Assembly (NCBI GenBank): GCA_022059125.1
Contig: JAEUWY010000006.1
Coordinates: 3,162,001 to 3,226,000 of the forward strand
Direction: 5' to 3'
DNA from: Corynespora cassiicola
Lineage: Eukaryota; Ascomycota; Dothideomycetes; Pleosporales; Corynesporascaceae
DNA: 64,000 nucleotides
Below the pieces are notes generated by a model that was not told the DNA's origin, did not search any database, and saw only the letters and a list, made by a program, of their open reading frames with translations. Positions within the stretch are counted from its first letter, which is position 1, and the number at the start of each line of letters is the position of its first letter. A program made the translations under genes and the position numbers. This document shows positions 55,205 to 64,000 of this stretch, piece after piece.

Positions 55205-57484
55205 TCACTCCACCTTCTGCTTCTTAGCGGGGTTCCCGTCTTCGGCCGGCGTGGCGTCAATCGCCTTGCGCTTGCCAGCTCTGTCAGGGCAGTCTGGACG
55301 CGGCATCCAGAAGCGGTGCTCGGGGAGATTGGGATTGTTGGCGATGGCTTCTTCCGGGATTTCCTTCTCGTCGCGCTCATGGTCTGACAGCTCGGGGTAG
55401 GGAAGGGCCAGCGGGAGCGTGTCCCTGTCCTCACGGAAGAAGACGCGTTGGACGAAGCGCATGCGGTGGCGCTTGCGCGTGAAGCTGTAGCGGAAGGCAA
55501 AAGCGGGAATGATGTGGTTGAAAAGTCCAGCGAGGTGATTCTTATCCTCGACCTCGAGCATCTTCCAGCGACTATCCGAGAGTAATTCCCGGAGGCTTCC
55601 ACAGTGACTCCAATCATCGTAAATGTCGTTTGGAACGTTTGTCGTGAGCTTCTTCAAGTTCTTGAACTGGAGTGCGTAACGGGCCCAGAAACGACGCCAT
55701 CCCTTCTTTTCGCGCTGGAGCAGGGCCTTCTCAGCCTCGGTGGGACGCTTGGAGCGGGACCACCCACCAATTCCCGGCACGTCTTGTGGGTATTGGATAG
55801 TCAGTTCGTCGACAAGATGGGCGATACCACTGAGGTTGAAGCGGGCATGTGTTTGCGCCAGATGCTCGCGTCGATCATCATCCTCACCAATGAAGCACTT
55901 GTAGTCACCAAAGTAGAGCGACCCGTCAAGACCCGTGGTCGGACACGAGTTTGATCGGTCGCCAATCGAAAGTCGAATAGGGATGTTCAAAGACCGCAGC
56001 GTCTCCACCATGATCTTGATACGGGACAGAATGTCTTGCTTTGGGAGAAACGTTCGGTTGGGCTCAAGGTTGGCCGGGAAAACGTCGCACATCATGCAAT
56101 CCCAAGACAAGACAGGCTTCCAGTTGCAATCGGTCGATAGCCAGCGAAGAGCATCCTGGGTCGCTTCACTAGACACTGGGTCCTGTGGAGGGGCTTGTAA
56201 TTGTTGGTTCGACGGATGATGCGCCAAACGCCGCTGATTGACATTGACGAGATGGAAGGGGTGAAGAACAATGTCCTCCAAGTTCTTGAGAGGTTTGATC
56301 TTGATGTGTGGATACTTTTGAGAGATGGTGCGCAGGTTCTGCAGAAGGTCTTCAAACGAGGCGCCCACGCCCTGCACCACGCTGTTGCCTAGGGCCATGT
56401 GGTCCCGCGAGCAAGAGTCAAACGTCTTATCGTCAAATGCTTCTTCTTCATCACGGTGATGGTGGCCCTGGGTGATTCGGTACGGGATCGGTCCTATCAC
56501 GTCCCGATCGCGGCGATCCTCCATCCACGAGTACAAGCCGATTTCGACGTGGGTGATGTTGGACCAAGTCGTAGCGTCAGTCGAGAACAGTTGCCGATAT
56601 GGCGCATAATCATGGACCTTCAGCCTCGTCATGGTCGGAGGGCAGTGCTTGGTGATGCCATCGACGAGACAGCAGACGCGCTGGTGCACCTCCCATTCGT
56701 TCCACGTATGAAAGCCAGAATATCGCTCGCGAATGGCGAGGGTCTTGAGCTTCTTGCAGATGGGGAATATCATGGCGGCGATGGAACCACCATCTCGGCG
56801 GCGCGACAAGCGGAACTTTTGCTTGAAGCGGTAGTCGGCGTAGGAATAGCTGTATTCTATACGCGAATGCGCCGTGTAGTCGGCCCAGTTGGACACTTCC
56901 AGCTCCTCGAGACGACCGAACAATGCCGGGCACGCGTCAGCAAGCATCCTCCAAGTCCATGTCTCCATGGGTGTCCAAACAAAGTCCTTGATGGCTGAGA
57001 GATCCAAGCTGGTCAGGCTCGGGAGGTTCTCCTCGATCCACTTGAAGTCGTCAATACTAGCCCAGTGCGAAAGAGCGAGCTTCTGGACGTAGTGGCGGTT
57101 GGAGTCATTGATGCTGTCCTGGAAGTCGGTCCAGCGCTGGCGGCCCATGGACCGGAACTCCCAATCGAATATCCTAATGTCGCGCACATCGTTGACCTGG
57201 ATGGGGTATTTATAGAGCAGCTCGGTGACGGACTCGGAGCGAGACATGCCGCGGCACAGGCGCTTCAGGACCCAGGCCTCGTCGCGGTCGAGGTAGTCGA
57301 GGACGCACTTGAAGATGTCGACGGGCAGCTTGAGGAAGGCTGAGTCCTGCTGCTTGCGTTTGCTGGGGTCGGAGAGGGCGGGGCTGGCGGGGCGGCTGCT
57401 GTCGCTGGAGGCCGACACAGACGGCGAGAGTGCAGCCATGTCGGCCAACGGGACGAGGGCAGGCGGGATGTGGTATCTGATCAT
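55205..57484 (-). CDS. F-box-like protein
   Basis: Intronless, 759 residues from ATG 57484. The frame extends 29 codons upstream but only from non-ATG triplets. Residues of about 45-90 (FLKLPVDIFKCVLDYLDRDEAWVLKRLCRGM in parts) fit an F-box: a leucine-proline start, a hydrophobic helix and a conserved basic end. The following 650 residues have leucine-spaced segments such as LPSLTSLDLSAIKDF and LEELEVSNW that suggest an irregular leucine-rich-repeat or solenoid fold, as in fungal substrate adaptors of SCF ubiquitin ligases. The tail is charged, with RAGKRKAID and PAKKQKVE as probable nuclear localisation signals. Target unknown; it would act with Skp1 and cullin if the F-box is functional. 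Confidence 0.75.
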   Translation of the reverse strand: MIRYHIPPALVPLADMAALSPSVSASSDSSRPASPALSDPSKRKQQDSAFLKLPVDIFKCVLDYLDRDEAWVLKRLCRGMSRSESVTELLYKYPIQVNDVRDIRIFDWEFRSMGRQRWTDFQDSINDSNRHYVQKLALSHWASIDDFKWIEENLPSLTSLDLSAIKDFVWTPMETWTWRMLADACPALFGRLEELEVSNWADYTAHSRIEYSYSYADYRFKQKFRLSRRRDGGSIAAMIFPICKKLKTLAIRERYSGFHTWNEWEVHQRVCCLVDGITKHCPPTMTRLKVHDYAPYRQLFSTDATTWSNITHVEIGLYSWMEDRRDRDVIGPIPYRITQGHHHRDEEEAFDDKTFDSCSRDHMALGNSVVQGVGASFEDLLQNLRTISQKYPHIKIKPLKNLEDIVLHPFHLVNVNQRRLAHHPSNQQLQAPPQDPVSSEATQDALRWLSTDCNWKPVLSWDCMMCDVFPANLEPNRTFLPKQDILSRIKIMVETLRSLNIPIRLSIGDRSNSCPTTGLDGSLYFGDYKCFIGEDDDRREHLAQTHARFNLSGIAHLVDELTIQYPQDVPGIGGWSRSKRPTEAEKALLQREKKGWRRFWARYALQFKNLKKLTTNVPNDIYDDWSHCGSLRELLSDSRWKMLEVEDKNHLAGLFNHIIPAFAFRYSFTRKRHRMRFVQRVFFREDRDTLPLALPYPELSDHERDEKEIPEEAIANNPNLPEHRFWMPRPDCPDRAGKRKAIDATPAEDGNPAKKQKVE

Positions 57485-58278
57485 GCCCGGTGCGTGCGAG
57501 TGGGCAGGTCGGGTGGTGTCGAGAGGCGAGGTCGGGCGGCTGGGGAGCGAGCTATATGGCCCCGGCGGCAACTCTCAGGACAGGCTGCCACGTGCCGCGG
57601 CGAGAGACGGGACGGCAATCAGCGAGAGCAGACAGGGTAGCGAGAGGGTGTACAAGGCTGGGGCGGGCGGGCGAGTGCGAGTGTTGCAAGTGTGTCCTGT
57701 CGGGAAGGCAGGCCGGCGTATGTTGCTCAGCAGAAGCCGAGCCGGGGGGTGAGATGGGGTTTCAGGAGACGGCAGGATGGCAGTGCATGCTGCAGCACGA
57801 ACTGGGAAAGACACGGGGTTAGCACTCCATGGGCCGGAGACGAGCAACGACGAAGCGGGCGGGTGTGTACAGAGGATGCGGCTGGAGCTGCTGCGAGCTG
57901 GAGCTCCGATGGGGAAGCTGTCTTATGCCCGCGGCGGCGGCGGCGGCGGCGGCGGGAGCGTCGCGCGTCCGTGGCCCGTCCTGGGCCGTCGTCGCAGCTC
58001 CGGCGAGGGCCGGCAAGTTCCGTCTCTGCCGCCGCTTTGGGCCTCGCTGCCTTCTTTCACCTGCAGAAGCCATCCCACCAGCTTCACTCTCCGCTCGATC
58101 GCACCGCAGCCCCCCATCCTCGACAGTTTGCGCACCCTCTCTGGTTCGGCCGTTCACCTGCGTCTGCCACCGGCACCGCCGCACGCCAGATCCACCTCCC
58201 CGCCCCCGCAATTTCTCTCCGTCATCCGTCAAAAAATTTCCACACAACTTGAGCGCAAACCGTCCAACCTCGCCCACA
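57485..58278. promoter_or_regulatory. Divergent promoter region, F-box protein / Rpb8
   Basis: 794 bp between two divergent start codons. It contains a GGC trinucleotide run (about 57929-57956) and a C-rich leader just before the Rpb8 start. GC-rich open frames on both strands are not supported as genes. Confidence 0.5.
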
Positions 58279-58765
58279 ATGGCCGACGCCCAGCTTTTCG
58301 AGGAGACCTTCAACATCAACAGCGTGAACAACGAGAAATATGATCGCGTCTCCCGTATCTTTGGCACTTCAACCGACAACAGCATCACCATGACCCTGGA
58401 CATCAACCACGAGCTGTTCCCTGTGGCCGCCGGCGAGAGCATCAACATGGTCCTTGCCACCACCCTGAACCTGGACGGCACCAAGGACGAGACCAAGGGC
58501 TGGAGGGAGATTGGCAAGGGTGGAGAGGCTACCCTTGCCGACATGTACGACTATGTGTGCTATGGCAAGAACTACCGCTTCGAGGACCACGGTGCCGACA
58601 CCATGTAAGAGGAATCGCGTGCCGGCTTGGATCTGGGGATATGCGCTGACCCGGGACAGGAAGTTCTATGCCTCCTTTGGCGGCCTTTTGCTCTACATCG
58701 AGGGCCCCTACAAGAAGCTGACCTCGCTCAAGATTGAGCACGTCTACCTCCTGCTCAAGAAATAG
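58279..58765 (+). CDS. RPB8: RNA polymerase I, II and III shared subunit Rpb8 (ABC14.5)
   Basis: Common small subunit of all three nuclear RNA polymerases. Exons 58279-58604 and 58660-58765, with a 55-nt intron (GTAAGA donor, CTGAC branch, GACAG acceptor), give 143 residues, the expected length. Landmarks: MADAQLFEETFNINSVNNEKYDRVSRI at the N-terminus (in parts), ITMTLDINHELFPV, a central linker with TKDETKGWR, DYVCYGKNYRFE and the ending ASFGGLLLYIEGPYKKLTSLK followed by a Lys-Lys end. These are the OB-fold strands typical of Rpb8. The ATG has a good context (CACAATGG). Convergent with the Nudix gene, 138 bp between stops. Confidence 0.95.
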
Positions 58766-58903
58766 ACACGCCCACACAGCGCGCACGATAGCCAACGACG
58801 AAAAGAAAAAGAAGAATTTTGCATGGACGGCGTTCGGTGGACATATGTGGTGGTATCATTTCTGTTCAGTCTATTTCCGGATACCCCAAAACGGAGTCCT
58901 CTT

Positions 58904-59897
58904 CTATAGAGTAGGAAATTCAAGTCTCCGGTGCAGCCGTGAGACAATCTCTATGAAGTCCTTCTCATTCTCGCTCGTCAGGATGCCGTGTCGCACGAAG
59001 AAGTCCAGCACGACGAGCGCGCAGTTGGGCTTGAACTCGCCGCGAGCCATGGCCTCCTTGACTTGGGCGACGCCCCAGAGATAGAACTCTTCTACCTCAT
59101 CGTCGCCGGGCTTGGGGATGACATCTTCGGGAAGCTCCAGATCGTAGATGTATTGAACCTCGGGCTGCATCAGTCCCGTCTCGCCGCCCGCCTTTTCTGA
59201 CCTAATATGGTAGTATGTGATTGTGCCCGCTGCCTTGACCTTGCTCCTGACCAGGTCCTCCGCCAGGGAGGCTTCCTCTGCACACTCGCGCACGAGGCTC
59301 TCGAATGGACCCTCGCCCGCCGCGATTCCACCGGCAACCGCATTGTCGAGCATTCCGCCATAAGTCTGCTTCGTCCGCGCGCGCCTCGGTGTCCAAATCT
59401 TGACCTCTCCTTCAGTGGTGCGCACGAATGCCGTGAGATGTACGCCATAAGTGACTACGCCAAACAAAGGGCTTGCGGATCGCTCCACGTTGAACAGTAG
59501 CTCCTTGTTCTTTCCGTATACAGGATACAGTTCATCCCTCCACTTGTCAAGGACTTTGAAGTGTCCAGTTGTGCGCATGGCCAGCAGAGTAGTCTCGACA
59601 ATGGCTGACCTCTCTTGCGCGTTGTTTCCCCCGATGATGGTCAATGTGCGTTCGTCATCGTCGATCTGCCAATTGGGAACACCGCGGAAGACCTCGGCGA
59701 CCGAGGGTAGCATATATCCGAGCGCATAGTCGTGGTTTGCGACCCGAAGCTGAAAGTACGTCGAGATGCTTGCGGCGTAGAGCTCGGGATCAGCCTGATA
59801 GTAAGGGAAGCTGAGACGGGTTAGCGAGCTATAGAGAAACTGCACGAGGCGCTCACCCATCGCATTCGTTAACGAGGTCTAGGTTTGTGAACGACAT
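58904..59897 (-). CDS. Nudix hydrolase with N-terminal DUF4743-like domain (YJR142W type)
   Basis: Nudix enzyme related to the yeast YJR142W and plant Nudix 20/24 group, which hydrolyses oxidised or antivitamin thiamine diphosphates. Exons on the complement: 59897-59857 and 59810-58904, with a 46-nt intron; 315 residues. The first exon encodes MSFTNLDLVNECD and two bases of the next codon. The N-terminal 130 residues contain LGYMLPSVAEVFRGVPNWQI, a thiamine-pyrophosphokinase-related block. The Nudix box is GGIAAGEGPFESLVRECAEEASL: metal-binding Arg-Glu and Glu-Glu are present, while the usual final Gly is Ser. The end EVQYIYDLELPEDVIPKPGDDE and EEFYLWGV complete the fold. Divergent from TYW2, 365 bp between starts. 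Confidence 0.88.
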
Positions 59898-60262
59898 GGT
59901 GCCTGAGTGTTGGGTGAGGTCGGTACGGAGTGGGTGGGTCGGTGAGAGAGGCACAGCTGCGTCATTCAAGCCTTCGCTTGAGGCAGGTGGGGGCGGGGCT
60001 GTGAATTTCCAGGGACCTCGTCCACCTGCATGGATGCAGCCATTGACTAGCTTGAACCCTTCGGATATTTCCAAGATTTTCTGTTGCAGGTGGCTTATGC
60101 GTGTCCTGAAGCCAGGTCGATATGACTGCTACGCTTAAAATTGCTTGTGGCCGGTAGCGCCATGCCTAAGAGATTTCTTCACACTGCTATCACTCTTCTT
60201 TCAACCTACATCGACAAGCACATGAAACAATCAGAACGAACGTTGGAAGAGCAAGCGAAAGA
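59898..60262. promoter_or_regulatory. Divergent promoter region, Nudix / TYW2
   Basis: 365 bp, no recognised gene; a short open frame at 60141-60332 overlaps the TYW2 start in another frame and is not supported. Confidence 0.5.
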
Positions 60263-61897
60263 ATGGCTAGAGGGAGGATTTCTGAGCCAAGAACGGCTTT
60301 ACTCGTGCCACGAGCGCATGTTAAGAGAGTGAAAACAGCTCTAGAGGCCAAAGGATGGCTGGACCGCTCGAGCAAGATTACCATAGAGGAAAGCGACAAG
60401 AATACAAACCAGAAAAAAGCTTTGAGAATGGTAATCCCTACAGCACTTGGATCTGCACCATATATTGGAGACTCTGGCGAGAAGCTCACTGAAGATTCAG
60501 GAGATATTGAGCAAGCGATGATTGTTGAGCTAGGGCTGGAGGACTTGAAAGGCGTAATCTCAGCCAGGACGCTATCGACACAGCCGGAAATATCTGCCCC
60601 GACCTATCGAGCTCCACTGGCTAGGGCTCTGAAAGCAGGTCTTGAAGCTCTGCCCGATACTCTTCTCCCCCTTCTAAATCTCAAGGTCGAGGCCATGGTC
60701 ACTTCGTTCCCAGACTCTTATTCGATTTACAGACCCATGCTTCTTCTCCCCCATAACGCCTTCACCTCTTCTCCCTGGACCAAGCTCCTCGAAAACCATC
60801 CAGCAAACTCCGTAACCCTCACTCCTCTATGGGAAAAGCTAGCAAATGGCCTGGGAGTCACCCACATCGCCACCAACGCCGGTATCCCCCTCACAAAACC
60901 TCCACCCAACGTCGAACCCACAAACTCGGCCCTTGATGAGAACATTCTCCGAAGCCCCGTGAACCTCACCCCCATATACGGCGACTTCGGCCCGCCGGTA
61001 ACCCCGCAGAGACTCTCAACCCCAACACCGGAAGACTACGCCTCCGCTTTTTGGGTCTCGCACACGCAAAACGGAATCCATCAGATATGGGCGCCCCTCT
61101 ATACAATGTTTTCCCGCGGCAATATCCGCGAGAAAATGCGCGTCTTGAATCTCCCCTCGGTCGCGGCAGCCATTGCCGATGGGAAAGCCCAAGGGACATC
61201 ACGCTCTGTGACAGCCGAAAAAAGAAAGAGGCGGAACGGTTGCGCTGCCGTGGATCTCTACGCCGGGATCGGATACTTTGCCTTCTCATACAGGAAAGCC
61301 GGCATCAACAAGGTCCTGTGCTGGGAGCTGAATCCATGGAGTATCGAGGGATTACGGCGGGGAGCGGAGCGGAATGGATGGTCGACGCGCATTTTCAAGG
61401 AGTTGCCGACAGATGCTGACGGGTATAAGGTGTGGGCGAAGGCTAAAGATAAGGCTGGCAGCGATGCTGCTGACTTTCTCATCTTTCAGCAGTCGAATGA
61501 GTATGCGTGCTGGGCACTGGCTAGCCTCGATCCAGGATATGACTCTCGGGTATCAGTTCCGCCTGTTCGCCATGTCAATTGTGGGTTCTTGCCGTCTTCG
61601 AGTTTGTCGTGGGAAGCGGCTGTGAGGTGTATTGATGGCGAGGCGGGAGGATGGATACATGCACATGAGAATGCTGCAGTGGATCGGATTGATAAGAAGA
61701 AAGACGAGGTTGTTGCTGAGATGCAGCGACACTTGGATGAGCTGGAGGCTGAGAAGGGGTCTACGGAAAGCCGTCGTAGAGTGGCCCGATGGGAACACAC
61801 AGAAAAGGTGAAGACGTATGCACCAGGTGTGATGCATGTTGTGTTCGACGTTTCGATTGATGGGACCAAGGATGTTGAAGACAAATCCGAAAAATGA
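60263..61897 (+). CDS. TRM12: tRNA wybutosine-synthesising protein 2 (TYW2/TRM12)
   Basis: Class I methyltransferase-fold enzyme that transfers the 3-amino-3-carboxypropyl group of S-adenosylmethionine to the wyosine precursor at position 37 of tRNA-Phe, improving reading-frame maintenance. Intronless, 544 residues from ATG 60263 (the N-terminus MARGRISEPRTALLVPRAHVKRVK matches the expected start). The central region has ENILRSPVNLTPIYGDFG and FWVSHTQNGIHQIWAPLYTMFSRGN (in parts). The SAM-binding motif is CAAVDLYAGIGYFAFSYRKAG near residue 330, followed by LCWELNPWSIEGLRRGAERN. The C-terminus is charged and coiled-coil-like (KKKDEVVAEMQRHLDELEAEKG) before the last strands (GVMHVVFDVSIDG). Length is normal for the fungal protein. 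Confidence 0.92.
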   Translation: MARGRISEPRTALLVPRAHVKRVKTALEAKGWLDRSSKITIEESDKNTNQKKALRMVIPTALGSAPYIGDSGEKLTEDSGDIEQAMIVELGLEDLKGVISARTLSTQPEISAPTYRAPLARALKAGLEALPDTLLPLLNLKVEAMVTSFPDSYSIYRPMLLLPHNAFTSSPWTKLLENHPANSVTLTPLWEKLANGLGVTHIATNAGIPLTKPPPNVEPTNSALDENILRSPVNLTPIYGDFGPPVTPQRLSTPTPEDYASAFWVSHTQNGIHQIWAPLYTMFSRGNIREKMRVLNLPSVAAAIADGKAQGTSRSVTAEKRKRRNGCAAVDLYAGIGYFAFSYRKAGINKVLCWELNPWSIEGLRRGAERNGWSTRIFKELPTDADGYKVWAKAKDKAGSDAADFLIFQQSNEYACWALASLDPGYDSRVSVPPVRHVNCGFLPSSSLSWEAAVRCIDGEAGGWIHAHENAAVDRIDKKKDEVVAEMQRHLDELEAEKGSTESRRRVARWEHTEKVKTYAPGVMHVVFDVSIDGTKDVEDKSEK

Positions 61898-62035
61898 TGT
61901 GTTTGTTTCCCTTTTGCATGCCTGCTGGGGCATGCAATATATTAGAATTGTTTCGTGCGGTTACGAATCAGAAAAATACTCAATGTGCACGCATTCTTGC
62001 AACGCTGACTATGTCTTCATAAAAGCTATTATCCA

Positions 62036-62403
62036 CTAAAAAGATGTTACACTTGGTATATGACATGAACAGCAAGTATCCCTATTTGTCTTCTTTTCTC
62101 GTGTCACCTTTAGAAGGGGCAACTCTTCTAGTCCAGCGCCAGAGAAAAACGTATCTCCTGGTTTCACATCCACTGATGTTATAGATGTATATGTGTCCCG
62201 TACACGTATCGTAGTTTCGACAAATCTTTGACGCATAGTTTCCAGATTCGGGGCCAAGAGCTTACCGTTACGCTTCTTGAAAATCCCATTAACAAGGACA
62301 TGTTGAATATCGGCTACGCTGGCTTGGAAGAGCATAACAATCACAGAGTCTACCCAACCTATCATGAGGCTCAGAGGCTTCGGTTTCGGCCATTGCGCGA
62401 GAT
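62036..62403 (-). pseudogene. Decayed C-terminal end of an amidohydrolase-family gene
   Basis: On the complement, an open frame reads PKPLSLMIGWVDSVIVMLFQ, then ASVADIQHVLVNGIFKKRNGK and ETMRQRFVETTIRV. The ADIxHVLVNGxFxKRxGK pattern is the usual closing strand of metal-dependent amidohydrolases (chlorohydrolase/guanine deaminase group). A 51-nt intron with GTACATG donor and CTATAG acceptor (62404-62454) may precede it, but the sequence further upstream does not continue the metal-binding barrel. So only the last 110 residues remain: a gene fragment, not a working enzyme. Confidence 0.45.
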
Positions 62404-63319
62404 CTATAGATGATAATCAATAGTTCATGTGGAATGCAAGGAAAGTTCATGTACCACCGAACTCTTCCAGACCATCGGTGATTTTATTGCAAACCTCCCC
62501 GTTTTATCCTCATACGTTCTGGATTCGATTGCACTTATAAAGCCAGTATATTGCAAAGACTGACCACTAATGCGGACATCTAGAGATCCTGATGGCTTTT
62601 TAGTTTTTGCTCCTTGCACAGCCTGCTCTGAATGTAGAATTTTGAATCTTTGACAGCCGCAGAATTTTCAATTACAGACGGTGGCTCGCACAGAGTTTCC
62701 CTCCTTACTAACATTTAATCCGCTAAAAGCGGATTTAGGAGCTTTTGAGACCGAGATTGCATTTTTGTACGTGTGCTGTTCCATAGACTCAGCCTCAACC
62801 ACGCTAAAATCATTCTTCTGGCTAAGTCCACGCTTCGCGCGAAAAATAGGCCGAGACGCGACTTCGGCTTTAGAGAACATTCAACCCCTGTCCCTGCGCT
62901 TCGAGACACGGTTGGTTTGTAACACACACTTAGTTGAAAATAAGGTCACGTGTTATAGTTCTTGAAACTGAGCAGAGGAGCAAGTAAGCTTGTGAGGTAT
63001 ATCGTGTCGCTTTTGCAGAAGTAGCTGAATCAGCTATATCTCATATGTAAGTTATGTATACCACAGTTTGACATAAGACTCTTTATAAGTATAGTATTCA
63101 GAAATACTTCAGTACAATAGAAGCAGCACTACTAACGTATTCTATAAGTGAGCAGATTAGCTCTTTGATTTCTCTGATGCGCACTATCTGCTACTTAAAC
63201 ACTGCAGTAGAACACAACAATAGTAGGAAATAGAGAGTATCTAGAGTAATTATATTGAATTTTGGACGTAAAAGGGTAGTTCTATCGTTCTCTACAGCGT
63301 GCATTGCGCACTTGCTTGC

Positions 63320-63500
63320 CGGCTTCCACTAAGGTGAGCGTCGCCCTCGCATATCTCCCTGTTCAACTGTTTATCAAGGTCATTTGAAGCGATGTTCTCG
63401 GGCACTTCTGCCTTTGACAAAGACCCTTGTCGCTGGATCTGCTTCCTGATTCCCTTAGCCTGAAGAGGATGTGAGAAGCAACCTTGCGATGCTAAAAAAA
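63320..63500 (-). pseudogene. Possible C-terminal remnant of a DDE (pogo/Fot1-like) transposase
   Basis: On the complement, a 50-60 residue open stretch includes LQAKGIRKQIQRQGSLSKAE and VPENIASNDLD. A basic KxxRKQIQRxGSLSKAE segment followed by a QE/PE-rich helix resembles the end of fungal pogo/Fot1 transposases. Flanking frames are full of stops. Recognition rests on a short pattern only; it may be chance. Confidence 0.22.
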
Positions 63501-64000
63501 GCTATATGATTGCCTCGAAGAGACAAACGTAAAAACTTCCAGAGTTCAGCATACAGTAATGAACAGAATCTTGGTAATACATCAACCCGTAGTCACGCTC
63601 TTGCTGCGATACATGTCCTGTTACCACCAGCTAGATACAACAGTCATGGTCACAAAACCAAGACAACGAAAAAAGGCTTGAGTGACAAAGTCTGCCACAC
63701 ATGTCTTTGTAGTATCCTTCCATCTTATCTTTTATAGTGAATATTGCTATCGTTAGTCGGCCTTCGGTCACATGTCGGGACCGTATTCAAAATTGAACAG
63801 CGAACGCGAGCCTCGATTAGCAATCACCAGCAGTTTCGATGTCATTGGTTCATATTCAAGTATTTAAACTTACAATTACTCCATGATATAGTGTTTATCC
63901 ATTCTGCCTGTCTCTACTGCCTCCGCTGATCAGATTCAATCCCATCAATCGTGGAACATATTCACCATGCTCATTTTGATCGCTGGTATTACCGGTTTCG

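Larger units (their letters stand above)
61898..64000. other. AT-rich, gene-free right end of the window
   Basis: Two kilobases with high AT content and many stops in all frames. Two decayed fragments stand out (listed separately). The rest (for example 62970-63280 and 63740-64000) shows no coding pattern, RNA gene or clear repeat. Such stretches in fungal genomes are often mutated transposon remains, but base counts were not made. Confidence 0.5.

Overview
This window looks like nuclear DNA of a filamentous ascomycete (Pezizomycotina). Most genes carry one to five short introns of about 46-115 nt with GT...AG ends and GCTAAC/CTGAC-like branch sites. The protein set is typically fungal: DASH subunit Dad1, Rho4, Sen34, a Ynd1-type apyrase, a PMC1-type calcium ATPase and an AIM9-like phosphotransferase family. 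The large membrane protein at 18.1-20.5 kb resembles families I associate with Dothideomycetes, but that placement is inference only.

Layout. 0-1.1 kb: 3' end of a Nup84/Nup107 nucleoporin. 1.1-7.8 kb: gene-poor and AT-richer, with a kelch-repeat membrane protein (six exons, one of 12 nt) and a 111-residue secreted cysteine-containing protein. 7.8-23.4 kb: MCM6 (-), PP2A catalytic subunit (-), an Ulp1-type SUMO protease (+), tRNA-splicing endonuclease subunit Sen34 (+), a multi-pass membrane protein (-) and an MDR oxidoreductase (+). 23.8-36.7 kb: Ynd1-type apyrase (-), class I glutamine amidotransferase (-) divergent from an MFS transporter (+), a small unknown protein (+), an APH-like kinase (-) and a cyanamide-hydratase-like HD protein (-) with a 1.2 kb intron. 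36.7-44.3 kb: a long GC-rich leader region and an intronless 1412-residue calcium ATPase. 45.2-48.3 kb: an island of decay with an AIM9-like phosphotransferase and a crotonase, both broken. 49.4-61.9 kb: dense housekeeping genes: Dad1, Rho4, an Lcb3-type sphingoid phosphate phosphatase, an F-box protein, Rpb8, a Nudix hydrolase and TYW2. 61.9-64 kb: AT-rich, gene-free, with a decayed amidohydrolase end and a possible transposase remnant.

The genes are mostly unlinked in function. They cover replication (MCM6), mitosis (Dad1), signalling (PP2A, Rho4, SUMO protease), tRNA maturation (Sen34, TYW2), transcription (Rpb8), secretory and lipid metabolism (apyrase, Lcb3) and calcium transport. Several pairs are divergent with short shared promoters: amidotransferase/MFS, Rho4/Lcb3, PP2A/Ulp1 and Nudix/TYW2.

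I found no convincing new multi-gene system. The most useful observations are splicing oddities that simple gene finders miss (a 12-nt internal exon, a 10-nt start exon, stop-free 3n introns and a 1.2 kb intron), the pseudogene island, and a decamer repeat upstream of the calcium pump that could be a calcium- or stress-response element. All exon joins were worked out by hand from reading frame, splice signals and remembered family conservation.
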